Notes: generated by a model not told the origin, from the letters alone. Counted from the first letter of the stretch, positions 42,603 through 56,010 are shown. The stretch: DNA of 64,000 nt from Streptosporangium roseum DSM 43021 (GCF_000024865.1 NC_013595.1:3162001-3226000), one strand, 5' to 3'. Translations and numbers: made by a program.

Positions 42603-44118
42603 GGGAGCTCCGCACCGCGGCGGGGAGCTCCTGGAGGCGGTGGGCGGGCAGTTCGAGGACGGTGACGTCGTCGGCCCAGGGGGCGACGGCGGTGACGACG
42701 GCCCTGGCCTGCTTCTTGGTCAGCTCGCCCCGCACCTTGATGAGGGCCTCGCGCCAGGTGTTGGCGAGCTTGCCGTGGGCGTTGTCCAGGATGCGGCGCA
42801 GGATCCGCCCCTCGTCCGTCGCGGGAGGCGGGAGCCGTACGGCGTGGACCGTCGAGCCGTCGACGGTCAGTCCGTAGACCGGGGAGAGCAGGTCGGCGGG
42901 CAGGTCCTTCGGCGGTCCGGCCAGGGTGACCTGGACCTGCCGGGCGCGGGTGGCCAGCAGCAGCCGGGGCAGCGCCGCCTCCAGCCCCGCCGGTACGGCT
43001 ATCGCGACCCTGCCGGGGTCGCTGGCGTAGGGCTTGGCGAGCCATGTCGTCAGGCGGGCCCGGGGCGTCTTGGCGAGCAGGTCCCTGGGCCACTCGCCCA
43101 CGAGCACCTCGGGCGCCTGGCCGGTGGCGGCCGGCGCGGGGACGGGGACGCCGGTGGACTCGACGGACTGGGGGCCGTGGGTGTAGATGGCCGCGCCGAA
43201 GCCGTCGACGCGGGCGGCCACGGCGGGCCAGGTCTTGGTGGTGGGACGGAGGATGTACAGGTCGGCGGCGGAGCCGATGGCCTCGGCGCCGAAGTAGCGG
43301 TTGAAGTCGGGGTAGATGGCCTCGTTGACGAGGTTGAGCTGGGACAGGGCGTGCTGCACCTTCAGAGCGAGGGCGGGGGTGCGCTCGCTGGCCCCGTAGG
43401 CCAGCAGGATCCGGCCCCGCTCGCGGTCGCGGAGCCCCTCCACGGCGCGGGCGGCGAACAGCCCGATGCCCTCGGGGGTGTAGGGCGGGTCGGTGATCGC
43501 CAGGTCGGCCCATGACTGGACGGACGCGGGCAGGCCCAGGCGCAGGTCGGCCCAGCGGGTCCGCACGTTGAGGCCGAGCCGGTCGGCCTGGCCGGCGATG
43601 TAGGCGAGGATGCGCTCGTCGATGTCCACCACGGTCACCTCGACGCCCGGGTGCAGCAGGGCGGTCGCCAGCGAGGTCAGGTCGTGGTCTCCCACGCACA
43701 GCAGCCGGGCCCCCTCCAGCCAGAACCGGGCGTCCAGCAGCAGTGCCCGGCGGACCACGGTGTCGGCGGTCGCGGCCACGTGATCCAGCGCCTGGCGGCC
43801 GCGGGGCGCCTTGGCGACCAGCTCCTCCATCCGCGCCACCAGTTCGGCGTGGCCGGGCAGCAGGTGCGCCACCGGGTCGGCGGGCGCGACGGCGGCGCCA
43901 GCGAGGCCGATCAGCGGCTCCCGGAGCCGGAAGCGGTCGCCGGAGCGCTCCAGCCCGACCTCGCGCAGCAGGGCCTCGACGGTCCGCCGTGACGTCGCGC
44001 TCTCCCGGACCAGATCCGCCAGAGTCCACCAGCGGCCGTCCCCCAGGAGTGCCAGCACCGTCCGCAGCCGCCTGCCGTCCACACCCGCCTGCGCGATGAG
44101 CGCCGCAATCGCTTCCAT
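42568..44118 (-). CDS. Branched-chain polyamine synthase (BpsA)-like protein
   Basis: A 516-aa protein. An N-terminal winged-helix-like part (residues 1-60: RTVLALLGDGRWWTLADLV) is followed by a methyltransferase-like aminopropyltransferase domain with LLCVGDHDLTSLATALL, VTVVDIDERILAYI and the ADLAITDPPYTPEG motif. Archaeal BpsA makes branched polyamines from decarboxylated SAM. The last 180 residues are an extension I do not recognise. The reaction in actinobacteria is unproven. Confidence 0.78.
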   Translation of the reverse strand: MEAIAALIAQAGVDGRRLRTVLALLGDGRWWTLADLVRESATSRRTVEALLREVGLERSGDRFRLREPLIGLAGAAVAPADPVAHLLPGHAELVARMEELVAKAPRGRQALDHVAATADTVVRRALLLDARFWLEGARLLCVGDHDLTSLATALLHPGVEVTVVDIDERILAYIAGQADRLGLNVRTRWADLRLGLPASVQSWADLAITDPPYTPEGIGLFAARAVEGLRDRERGRILLAYGASERTPALALKVQHALSQLNLVNEAIYPDFNRYFGAEAIGSAADLYILRPTTKTWPAVAARVDGFGAAIYTHGPQSVESTGVPVPAPAATGQAPEVLVGEWPRDLLAKTPRARLTTWLAKPYASDPGRVAIAVPAGLEAALPRLLLATRARQVQVTLAGPPKDLPADLLSPVYGLTVDGSTVHAVRLPPPATDEGRILRRILDNAHGKLANTWREALIKVRGELTKKQARAVVTAVAPWADDVTVLELPAHRLQELPAAVRSSLSAPDAAGSPG

Positions 44119-44270
44119 GGGGCCACCCTAGAGCCCTCACCTGGAATGTCCTGCCCCGCCGCCATGTTGAACGGAACGGACGGATCGCTACTAAATGTTC
44201 GCGATATGGACCGGGTAGGCACGTTTCCGACAGGGTACGGTAATGTCTACACACCACGCAGCAGGGCCAA

Positions 44271-44307
44271 CGTCGTCCCTTGCTTGTTCCAAAGAAGCAA
44301 GACGACG
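44271..44307 (+). promoter_or_regulatory. Stem-loop in the gltB leader
   Basis: CGTCGT (44271-44276) pairs with ACGACG (44302-44307), and TTGCTT (44280-44285) with AAGCAA (44295-44300), with a small internal loop and a 9-nt terminal loop. It ends directly before the GGAGGG ribosome-binding site of gltB, so it may affect translation. Confidence 0.5.
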
Positions 44308-44318
44308 GGAGGGATTCA

Positions 44319-48820
<4,502 letters not shown>

Positions 48821-48824
<4 letters not shown>

Positions 48825-48889
48825 CGCCGGCGCCGGCGCCCGCCGGAGCGGTCACCACCGGCCGCGCTCACGAGACTGTTCAGGGATAA
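48821..48889 (+). CDS. 22-aa ORF between gltB and gltD
   Basis: The ORF overlaps the gltB stop as ATGA and ends in Val-Gln-Gly-stop, the same three residues as GltB. The sequence GTTCAGGGAT occurs at both ends, so the stretch looks like a partial duplication of the gltB 3' end. It may help ribosomes reach gltD, or be an accident. Confidence 0.3.
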
Positions 48890-48901
48890 GGGGGCACACC
48901 G

Positions 48902-50380
48902 ATGGCTGACCCGAAGGGTTTTCTCACGCACGGACGCGAGCTGCCGGCGCGCCGCCCGGTGGACGTGCGCATCCGCGACTGGCGGGAGGTCTACCAGGAC
49001 TTCCCCAAGCCCGCGCTGACCAAGCAGGCCGCGCGCTGCATGGACTGCGGCATCCCGTTCTGCCACAACGGCTGCCCGCTGGGCAACCTCATCCCCGAGT
49101 GGAACGACCTGGTCTACCGCGACGACTGGCAGGAGGCCATCGAGCGCCTGCACGCCACCAACAACTTCCCGGAGTTCACCGGCCGCCTGTGCCCGGCGCC
49201 CTGTGAGGCGGCGTGCGTGCTCGGCATCAACTCCGACCCGGTGGCGATCAAGCGGGTCGAGGTCGAGATCATCGACCGCGCCTTCGACGAGGGCTGGGTC
49301 ACCCCCCAGCTCCCGGCCTCGAAGACCGGCAAGCGGGTCGCGGTCGTCGGCTCGGGCCCCGCGGGCCTGGCCGCCGCCCAGCAGCTCACCAGGGCCGGGC
49401 ACGACGTGGTGGTGTTCGAGCGCGCCGACCGGATCGGCGGCCTGCTCCGCTACGGCATCCCCGAGTTCAAGATGGAGAAGCGGCACATCGACCGCCGGCT
49501 CGCGCAGATGAGGGCCGAGGGCACCGAGTTCCGCACCGGCGTCAACGTCGGCGTCGACATCACCGCGGCCCGGCTCCGCGAGGAGTTCGACGCCGTCGTC
49601 CTGGCGGGCGGCGCGACCCGGTGGCGGGACCTGACCGTCGCCGGGCGCGACCTGAAGGGCATCTACCAGGCGATGGAGTATCTCCCGCCGTCCAACAAGG
49701 TCCAGGAGGGCGACTTCCCGGTCTCGCCGATCAGCGCCGAGGGCAAGCACGTCGTCGTGATCGGCGGAGGCGACACCGGCGCCGACTGCATCGGCACCGC
49801 GATCCGGCAGGGCGCCGCGTCGGTGACCCAGCTGGAGATCATGCCCCAGCCTCCGGCGGACCGTCCGGGCAGCCAGCCGTGGCCCACGTTCCCCATCCTG
49901 TTCAAGATGGAGAGCGCCCACGAGGAGCTGGCCGTGGGCGGGGGCGACCGGGTCTACGCGGTCTCCACCACCGAGTTCGCCGGCGACGCCGACGGCAACG
50001 TCCGGGCGCTGCGCCTGGTCGAGGTCGAGGGTCCGGCGACCGGTTTCAAGCCGATCGCCGGCACCGAGCGGGAGATCCCCGCCGAGCTCGTCACCCTGTC
50101 GATGGGCTTCGTCGGCCCGGAGAAGGGCGGCCTGCTGGAGGAGCTGGCCTCCGTCGCGGCGGGCGAGTTCTTCGACGCGCGGGGCAACGTCGCGCGGGAC
50201 AAGGGCTACATGTCGTCGGTGGACGGGGTGTTCGTCGCCGGTGACATCGGCCGGGGCCAGTCGCTGATCGTCTGGGCGATCGCCGAGGGCCGCTCGGCCG
50301 CGGCGGCGGTCGACCGCCACCTCACCGGCCAGACGGCCCTGCCGGTGGCGATCCCGCCCACGGCCCGGCCGCTGGTCTGA
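48902..50380 (+). CDS. gltD: Glutamate synthase (NADPH), small subunit
   Basis: A 492-aa flavoprotein that feeds electrons from NADPH to GltB. The N-terminal Cys clusters AARCMDCGIPFCHNGCPLGN and GRLCPAPCEAACVL bind [4Fe-4S]. FAD binds at VAVVGSGPAGLAAAQQL and NADPH at VVVIGGGDTGADCIGTA; VFVAGDIGRGQSLIVWA closes the FAD site. AAGGGGG precedes the ATG. A strong terminator follows. Confidence 0.97.
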   Translation: MADPKGFLTHGRELPARRPVDVRIRDWREVYQDFPKPALTKQAARCMDCGIPFCHNGCPLGNLIPEWNDLVYRDDWQEAIERLHATNNFPEFTGRLCPAPCEAACVLGINSDPVAIKRVEVEIIDRAFDEGWVTPQLPASKTGKRVAVVGSGPAGLAAAQQLTRAGHDVVVFERADRIGGLLRYGIPEFKMEKRHIDRRLAQMRAEGTEFRTGVNVGVDITAARLREEFDAVVLAGGATRWRDLTVAGRDLKGIYQAMEYLPPSNKVQEGDFPVSPISAEGKHVVVIGGGDTGADCIGTAIRQGAASVTQLEIMPQPPADRPGSQPWPTFPILFKMESAHEELAVGGGDRVYAVSTTEFAGDADGNVRALRLVEVEGPATGFKPIAGTEREIPAELVTLSMGFVGPEKGGLLEELASVAAGEFFDARGNVARDKGYMSSVDGVFVAGDIGRGQSLIVWAIAEGRSAAAAVDRHLTGQTALPVAIPPTARPLV

Positions 50381-50391
50381 CCGTCCCACGG

Positions 50392-50428
50392 TGTTTCCGG
50401 TACGGCGCTGCCCGTCGTACCGGAAACA
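50392..50428 (+). terminator. gltBD terminator hairpin
   Basis: A 13-bp perfect stem (50392-50404 with 50416-50428) and an 11-nt loop, 12 bp after the gltD stop. There is no clear T-run. Confidence 0.75.
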
Positions 50429-50513
50429 TCAGGCTAAGTCAGTGTTCAGGTTGCTGTGGCGGTTATATCCCTGAAAGATGATTCTTCCTGATCTGGGTTG
50501 ATGCGGGGGATAT

Positions 50514-52184
50514 ATGAATCGTTGGAGCGGCCGCCTGACCGGCGCGGCGACGGTGGTGGCTCTGACGGGCTCCCTCACGGTGGGTTCCCTGACCGGCGGG
50601 ACGGCGGCCGCCGGCGGACAGCTCCGCGACTACCTGGTCTTCTACGCCGACGGCGCCCGGGACCGGGCGATCGCCGCGATCAGGGCGGGCGGCGGCGCCG
50701 CGCTGTCCACCGAGCCCAAGCTCGGCTACGTCGTCGCCAGGGGCCCGGGAGCCCGCTTCGTCGAGGACCTGGCCGGCAGCGACGCCGTCGCGGGCGTCTC
50801 CTCCGACCGCAGGATCGGCTCCGCGACCGCCGTCTCCGGGACCGGCCCCGCGGTCTCCGCCGCCGGGACGGGCGCCTCGGACATCCGGGAGGTCGTCCTG
50901 GCCGACGACGTGGAGCCGCTGGCCGGACGGCAGTGGGACATGAAGATGATCGGCGCCACCGCCGACGGCTCCTACGCCACCGCGCCCGGCAGCAAGAAGG
51001 TGCTGGTGGGCGTCATCGACACCGGCGTGGACGGCAGGCACCCCGACATCGCGCCGAACTTCAACCGCGCGCTCAGCCGCAACTTCGTGACCGACCGGCC
51101 CAAGGACTCCAAGGGGCAGACCTTCGACGGGCCCTGCGAGTTCAAGGGATGCAAGGACCCGGCCGACTGGGACGACGACGGCCACGGCACGCACGTCGCC
51201 AGCACGATCGGCTCGCCGATCAACGACCTGGGCGTCGCCGGCGTCGCCCCCGAGGTGTCCCTGGTCAACCTGCGGGCCGGCCAGGACGCCGGGATATTCT
51301 TCCTCAAGCCCAGCCTCGACGCGCTCACCTACGCCGGCGACGCCGGGATCAACGTGGTCAACATGAGCTACTACGTCGACCCCTGGCTTTTCAACTGCGC
51401 GGCCAACCCCGCCGACTCCAAGGCCGAACAGCTGGAGCAGCGCGGGGTCATCACCGGCATGCAGCGCGCGCTGGACTACGCCCGCGGGCACGGCGTCACC
51501 CTCATCAGCGCCCTCGGCAACGAACTCACCGACCTCGGCCGGCCCAAGACCGACACCACCAGCCCCGACTACCCGGCCGACTCCACGCGCGTCCGCAAGG
51601 TCGACAACTCCTGCCTCAACGTCCCGGCCGAGTCCAAGGGCGTCATCGCGGTGTCGGCGCTCGGCACGAGCGGGCGCAAGGCCTACTACTCCGACTACGG
51701 CCTCGAGCAGACGGACCTGTCGGCCCCCGGCGGCGACGAGTACGACGGCACCAAGGACCCCGACGTCGCCAGGACCATCCTGGCCGCCGCCCCCGAGCAC
51801 GTGCTCCGCGCCCAGGGGCTGATCAACCGTGACGGCCTGCCCAAGAACTCCTCGGTCGTCCGCGACTGCCGCGACGGCACCTGCGCCTACTACCAGTACC
51901 TCGCGGGCACCTCCATGGCCGCCCCGCACGCCACCGGCGTCGCGGCCATCCTCCTCAGCCGCTTCGGCAAGCCGGGCAAGGGCGGTGTCAGCATGGCCCC
52001 CGCCGACGTCCAGCGCCTGCTCTACGCCACCGCCACCAAGAAGTCCTGCCCCTCGCCGCGCAGGTACGTCTACCGCATCGAGGGACAGAAGTTCCCCCAG
52101 GTCTGCGAGGGTTCCAAGTCCCGCAACGGCTTCTACGGCAGAGGGATCGTCAACGCCGCCAGGGCCGCCGCCGTCACCCGCTGA
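50514..52184 (+). CDS. Secreted S8 family subtilisin-like serine protease
   Basis: A 556-aa secreted protease. A signal peptide (about residues 1-37) is followed by an I9-like propeptide. The catalytic triad is Asp in VGVIDTGVDGRHPDI (about residue 169), His in DDGHGTHVAST (about 225) and Ser in LAGTSMAAPHATGVAAI (about 466). Several Cys in the mature part may form disulfides. No cell-wall anchor is seen. The promoter region after the gltD terminator is fairly AT-rich. The last 10 codons, including the stop, are the first copy of a tandem repeat. Confidence 0.95.
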   Translation: MNRWSGRLTGAATVVALTGSLTVGSLTGGTAAAGGQLRDYLVFYADGARDRAIAAIRAGGGAALSTEPKLGYVVARGPGARFVEDLAGSDAVAGVSSDRRIGSATAVSGTGPAVSAAGTGASDIREVVLADDVEPLAGRQWDMKMIGATADGSYATAPGSKKVLVGVIDTGVDGRHPDIAPNFNRALSRNFVTDRPKDSKGQTFDGPCEFKGCKDPADWDDDGHGTHVASTIGSPINDLGVAGVAPEVSLVNLRAGQDAGIFFLKPSLDALTYAGDAGINVVNMSYYVDPWLFNCAANPADSKAEQLEQRGVITGMQRALDYARGHGVTLISALGNELTDLGRPKTDTTSPDYPADSTRVRKVDNSCLNVPAESKGVIAVSALGTSGRKAYYSDYGLEQTDLSAPGGDEYDGTKDPDVARTILAAAPEHVLRAQGLINRDGLPKNSSVVRDCRDGTCAYYQYLAGTSMAAPHATGVAAILLSRFGKPGKGGVSMAPADVQRLLYATATKKSCPSPRRYVYRIEGQKFPQVCEGSKSRNGFYGRGIVNAARAAAVTR

Positions 52185-52288
52185 GCCGCCAGGGCCGCCG
52201 CCGTCACCCGCTGAGCCGCCAGGGCCGCCGCCGTCACCCGCTGAGGCGCCAGGGCCGCCGCCGTCACCCGCTGAGCCGCCAGGGCCGG
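52155..52288 (+). repeat. Four 30-bp tandem repeats containing the protease stop codon
   Basis: Units at 52155-52184, 52185-52214, 52215-52244 and 52245-52274, then a 14-bp partial copy (52275-52288). Only the fourth differs, by one base (G for C). The first unit is the protease C-terminus ending in TGA; each later unit has the same in-frame TGA. Confidence 0.97.
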
Positions 52289-52324
52289 GTCCGGATCCCG
52301 TGCCCGGCACCGGGGCGGCCCTCC

Positions 52325-53017
52325 TCAGGCGCCGCACCGGTAGAGGTCGCTCACCCCGTCGAGCCGGACCTGGGCGCAGTTCCGCCGGATCCAGGCGAGC
52401 CGGGGGTCGGCCTCGGCGCCCTGCCCGGTGAACCCCGACAGCTGGACCGAACGCAGGTCGCCCTCCGCGACCAGCCGCTCAAGCTCCGCCAGGCTCACCG
52501 CCTGGTCCGTGGCGTTGTAGCCGCCCATCGCGATCACGTCCCCGCCCGTCGCGATGATGTACGGCGCGGCGCCGGTCGCCGACAGGGTGGCGAGCAGGAT
52601 CCGGGCGCCGTCCCGGTTGGCGGTGGCGTAGTCCAGCACGCTCCGCTGCTGCGCGGTCAGCGTCCCGGTGGCCACGCCCCACGTGGACAGGCCGCCGCCC
52701 GAGGACCCACCGCCCCGCGCCGCCCCCTCGGCGACCTGCGGCACGATGAGCGCCCAGCCGTGGTAGCCGAACAACCGCACCGACAGCGCCTGCACCCACA
52801 GCGCGCCCGGCGGCTTGTCCACGGTCGAGACGCCCAGCGGGTCGAACGCCCCGAAGAAGAAGTTCGACCAGCTCTGGCTCATCGACCGGGCCGCCGCCGC
52901 GTAGTAGGAGTTGCCGTACCCGACCGAACCCAGCGCCCAGCCGTACAGCACCCCGCCGAGCGCACACGCCGCGACCAGCGCCCACCTCGACCACCGCGGC
53001 TCTCTCCGCACATCCAT
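52325..53017 (-). pseudogene. Family-39 glycosyltransferase (ArnT-like) with a large internal deletion
   Basis: The 230-codon frame has an intact GT39 start: a membrane helix, then NSYYAAAARSMSQSWSNFFF and STVDKPPGALWVQALSV, where the acceptor-site Asp lies. At about residue 98, after HGWALIVPQVAEG, it jumps to GGGSSGGGLSTWG, normally found several hundred residues later, and continues with the C-terminal domain (LAELERLVAEGDLRSVQLSG). Full-length proteins of this type are about 600-700 aa with over ten helices; nearly all helices are lost here. The frame is still open. I call it a deletion derivative, probably non-functional as a transferase. Confidence 0.75.
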
Positions 53018-53086
53018 GGGCCCACCCTCGGCGGATCCCCTCAACGCCTCCTTGGCGACGCATGAAGATCCGATGAGAACGTCGCA

Positions 53087-53164
53087 GGGGCGGTCCGCCG
53101 TCTCCTGGTCAAGGGGCGATTCGCCGTCTCCGGGTCACGGGGCGGTTCGCTGTCTCCGGGTCAC
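53087..53164. repeat. Three 26-bp tandem repeats upstream of pyk
   Basis: Copies 53087-53112, 53113-53138 and 53139-53164; the second and third differ by three bases or fewer, the first by a few more. They lie in the gap between the broken glycosyltransferase and the pyk promoter region. A hairpin CACCGA / TCGGTG (53182-53187 and 53196-53201) follows. Confidence 0.9.
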
Positions 53165-53251
53165 CGGAGGTAGCGTAATGTCACCGAGTTTTTCATCGGT
53201 GCTACGGCCAACGTAACAACCGAGTGGTCTGTACCAATTAGGGTGGGACCC

Positions 53252-54682
53252 GTGACCCGTCGCGCAAAAATCGTCTGTACTCTCGGCCCTGCCACCTCCT
53301 CTCCCGAACGCCTCCGCGAGCTCATCGCCGCGGGCATGGACGTGGCCCGTTTCAACCTCAGCCATGGCAGCCACGAGCTGCACAAGGAGGTCTACGACAG
53401 GGTGAGGGAGGCCGCCGCCGAGCTCGGCCGCGGCGTAGGCGTGCTGGCCGACCTGCAGGGCCCCAAGATCCGGGTGGGCAAGTTCGAGGAGGGGCCGGTC
53501 CGTCTCGGCTTCGGTGACGTCTTCACCGTCACCACCGAGGAGGTCCCCGGGGACCGGGAGCAGGTCTCCACGACCTACCTCGGCCTGCCCAACGACGTCC
53601 GCCCGGGCGACAGCATCCTCGTCGACGACGGCCGCGTCCACCTGGAGGTGACCAGGGTCGACGGCCCGCGCGTCACCACCCGGGTGATCATCGGCGGCAT
53701 GATCTCCGACAACAAGGGCCTCAACCTGCCCGGCGTCAACGTCAGCGCGCCCGCCCTCACCGACAAGGACGAGACCGACCTCCGCTGGGCCCTGCGCACC
53801 GGGTTCGACCTCATCGCGCTCTCCTTCGTCCGCCGTCCCTCCGATGCCGACGTGGTGCGCAACATCATGGAGCAGGAGGCCGTCCGCCTCCCGCTGCTCG
53901 CCAAGATCGAGAAGCCGCAGGCCGTGGAGCGGCTGCCCGAGATCATCGAGGCCTTCGACGGCATCATGGTCGCCCGCGGCGACCTCGGCGTCGAGCTGCC
54001 CCTCGAAGAGGTGCCGATCGTCCAGAAGCGCGCCATCGAGCTCTGCCGCGAGAAGGCCCGCCCGGTCATCGTCGCCACCCAGATGCTCGACTCGATGATC
54101 AGCTCACCGCGCCCCACCCGGGCCGAGGCCTCCGACGTCGCCTACGCGGTCATGGACGGCGCCGACGCGGTCATGCTCTCCGGCGAGACCTCGGTCGGCA
54201 ACTACCCCATCGAGTCCGTGCAGACCATGAGCCGCATCGCGACCACCGCGGAGAAGACCTCGCTGCAGGCCACCCACAGCCTGGACCGGCTGCCGGAGAC
54301 CACCGGCGGGGCCATCGCCCGTGCCGCCGCCGAGGTCGGCGCCATCGTCGGGGCCAAGGCCCTGGTCGCGTTCACCATGTCCGGTGAGACCGCCCGCCGC
54401 CTGGCGCGCTACCGCTCGCCGATCCCGCTGCTGGCCTTCACCTCCTCCCCGCACGTCCGCTGCCAGCTCGCGCTGACGTGGGGTGTGGAGACCTTCGAGG
54501 TGCCGTTCGTCCACCACACCGACGACATGGTCCGCCAGGTCGAGGCCTCCCTGCTGGCCAACGCGCGGCTGGAGAAGGGCGACAAGGTCGTCATCGTCGC
54601 CGGCTCGCCTCCCGGCACCGCCGGTTCCACCAACGCCCTGCGCGTCCACACCATCGGCTCGGCGGTCTCCCACCCCGCCTGA
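53252..54682 (+). CDS. pyk: Pyruvate kinase
   Basis: A 476-aa enzyme converting PEP and ADP to pyruvate and ATP. Family motifs are RRAKIVCTLGPATSS, GMDVARFNLSHG, the active-site LLAKIEKPQAVERLPEI, GIMVARGDLGVELP, and VIVATQMLDSMISSPRPTRAE. The C-terminal allosteric domain is complete. The GTG at 53252 is preferred over 53243 because homologues start near TRRAK. A long perfect hairpin follows the stop. Confidence 0.97.
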   Translation: MTRRAKIVCTLGPATSSPERLRELIAAGMDVARFNLSHGSHELHKEVYDRVREAAAELGRGVGVLADLQGPKIRVGKFEEGPVRLGFGDVFTVTTEEVPGDREQVSTTYLGLPNDVRPGDSILVDDGRVHLEVTRVDGPRVTTRVIIGGMISDNKGLNLPGVNVSAPALTDKDETDLRWALRTGFDLIALSFVRRPSDADVVRNIMEQEAVRLPLLAKIEKPQAVERLPEIIEAFDGIMVARGDLGVELPLEEVPIVQKRAIELCREKARPVIVATQMLDSMISSPRPTRAEASDVAYAVMDGADAVMLSGETSVGNYPIESVQTMSRIATTAEKTSLQATHSLDRLPETTGGAIARAAAEVGAIVGAKALVAFTMSGETARRLARYRSPIPLLAFTSSPHVRCQLALTWGVETFEVPFVHHTDDMVRQVEASLLANARLEKGDKVVIVAGSPPGTAGSTNALRVHTIGSAVSHPA

Positions 54683-54690
54683 GATCCTCC

Positions 54691-54732
54691 TGCCGGTACG
54701 GCCACCGCCCATGGGCGGTGGCCGTACCGGCA
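54691..54732. terminator. 42-bp perfect palindrome after pyk
   Basis: Arms 54691-54710 and 54713-54732 pair over 20 bp without mismatch, with only AT between them. It starts 9 bp after the pyk stop. There is no T-run, so it may stop transcription from either side or act as an RNA end structure. Confidence 0.75.
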
Positions 54733-55437
54733 TGTGAGGCCCCTGACGATCGTCCAGCGTGACGGCGGAGGCGGCCACCGCCGTGACGGGCGGCCGTGAG
54801 GCTGTGAAGGGCAGCATGCCGGGCGCTGAGGCCGGGCCGGTGCCGACCGGCGGTCACCCGCGCGGACACGGCTCTGGCCGCTCTCAGGCCCCCTGGGGGC
54901 CTGGTCGTGCTCGACCGGCTGGACGGCGCGCTCCCCGCGGCGGCTCCGTCATCACCGTGCCCGCCGGTCCCGGTCCAGATGGCTGATCCGGTGGCACTCC
55001 CGTTTCGGAAGGTGTTCCCGGGGTAATCGATGCCTCTGATGATCCCGGGACGGCGGCAGCCTCCGGTCCCGGTGGCGGATCTGCGTCGGCCACCGGGGCC
55101 GGCCCGGCGAAGGGGGCTTCGGGCGCCGCTCCGAGCGTCAACCCTCCCGTGGCCTTCCGGAAGGGGATGCCGGCCTTACCTCGATCTTTGATCTCCGCCC
55201 TCGGTCGGCCCGTTGCGCCGGACGAGGGTTCCGGCGTCTGCCGGACGGCTGTGGAAGCAGCTCACTCATCTACCGCGACGCACCTGCACCGGAGGCCTGC
55301 GGTTCGACGGCGTCCAACGCCGGGGCGAGCACGGCGAAGGCCCGGTCGAGAAGTTCGGCGGGGTCCTCGGCGCGCGATGACGGGCCTGATTCTCCGTTCC
55401 CACGGCGGGCGGCGGCACCTGCCGGAGCCGTACCGGG
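54733..55437. other. Gene-poor stretch with a possible gene fragment (55273-55437, minus)
   Basis: About 700 bp in which no frame on either strand gives a recognisable protein. On the minus strand, after the stop of the GNAT gene, the same frame stays open for 55 codons (to TAG at 55270-55272) and reads like real coding sequence near its end (AEDPAELLDRAFAVLAPALD). It has no start codon. It may be the tail of a decayed gene. Confidence 0.45.
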
Positions 55438-56010
55438 CTACGCGCAGCCGTACGCCCATGTCTGCAGGAACAGCGGGCGGCCCTTGTCCTCGCCGGGGAT
55501 CGGCGGCACGTCGGTCAGGTGGTAGCCCGCCGCGCGCGCGACCGCCGCGCTCGCGGCATTGCCCGCCTCGATCTCCAGCAGCAGCTGGACGACGCCCACC
55601 GTGTCGTGGGCGAAGTCCGTCATCACCCGCACGGCCCGCGCCGCCAGGCCCCGCCCCCGATGCGCCGCCCCCACGACGTAGCCGATCTCCGCGACGTCCA
55701 GGCCCGGCTCGGTCAGCATCAGCAGAACCTCACCCAGGGGCTCCCGGCCGTCGACGGTGATGGCGAGCTGGACCCGCTGCCCCGCCGTCCGCCGCTCCCG
55801 GGCCCTCTTGAGATAGACCTGCGCGGCGTTCAGATCGAACGGCGAGATCAGCGGCGTCCAGTAGGCCACCTCGGGGTCGTCGAACAGCCCCACCATCGCC
55901 GGCAGATCACCGTCGTCCCACTCCCGGAGCACCAGGCCGTGCCCGCTCAGCCGGAGCTCGCCGGGGAAGCTCACCGCGACACCGCCGCGATCCTCCTCGG
56001 CGCCCCTCAC
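55438..56010 (-). CDS. GNAT N-acetyltransferase, RimJ/RimL-like
   Basis: About 178-190 aa. The family pattern is GLVLREWDDGDLPAMVGLFD at the start, the acetyl-CoA loop in GYVVGAAHRGRGLAARAVRV, and EIEAGNAASAAVARAAGY. Members acetylate protein N-termini or small amines. The start may be GTG 56010 or GTG 55974, which fits homologues better but has no close ribosome-binding site. It seems to be transcribed alone. Confidence 0.87.
   Translation of the reverse strand: MRGAEEDRGGVAVSFPGELRLSGHGLVLREWDDGDLPAMVGLFDDPEVAYWTPLISPFDLNAAQVYLKRARERRTAGQRVQLAITVDGREPLGEVLLMLTEPGLDVAEIGYVVGAAHRGRGLAARAVRVMTDFAHDTVGVVQLLLEIEAGNAASAAVARAAGYHLTDVPPIPGEDKGRPLFLQTWAYGCA

Noticed and set aside
52155..52288. CRISPR array
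   Set aside because: The units are directly adjacent with no unique spacers.
51829..52431. Pro-rich frame (PGPPPSPAEP repeats) over the protease end
   Set aside because: It is a frame of the 30-bp repeats and lacks its own start signals; kept only as a repeat finding.
55149..55760. 203-codon plus-strand frame
   Set aside because: Low-complexity translation that runs antisense to the GNAT gene; no motif or ribosome-binding site.
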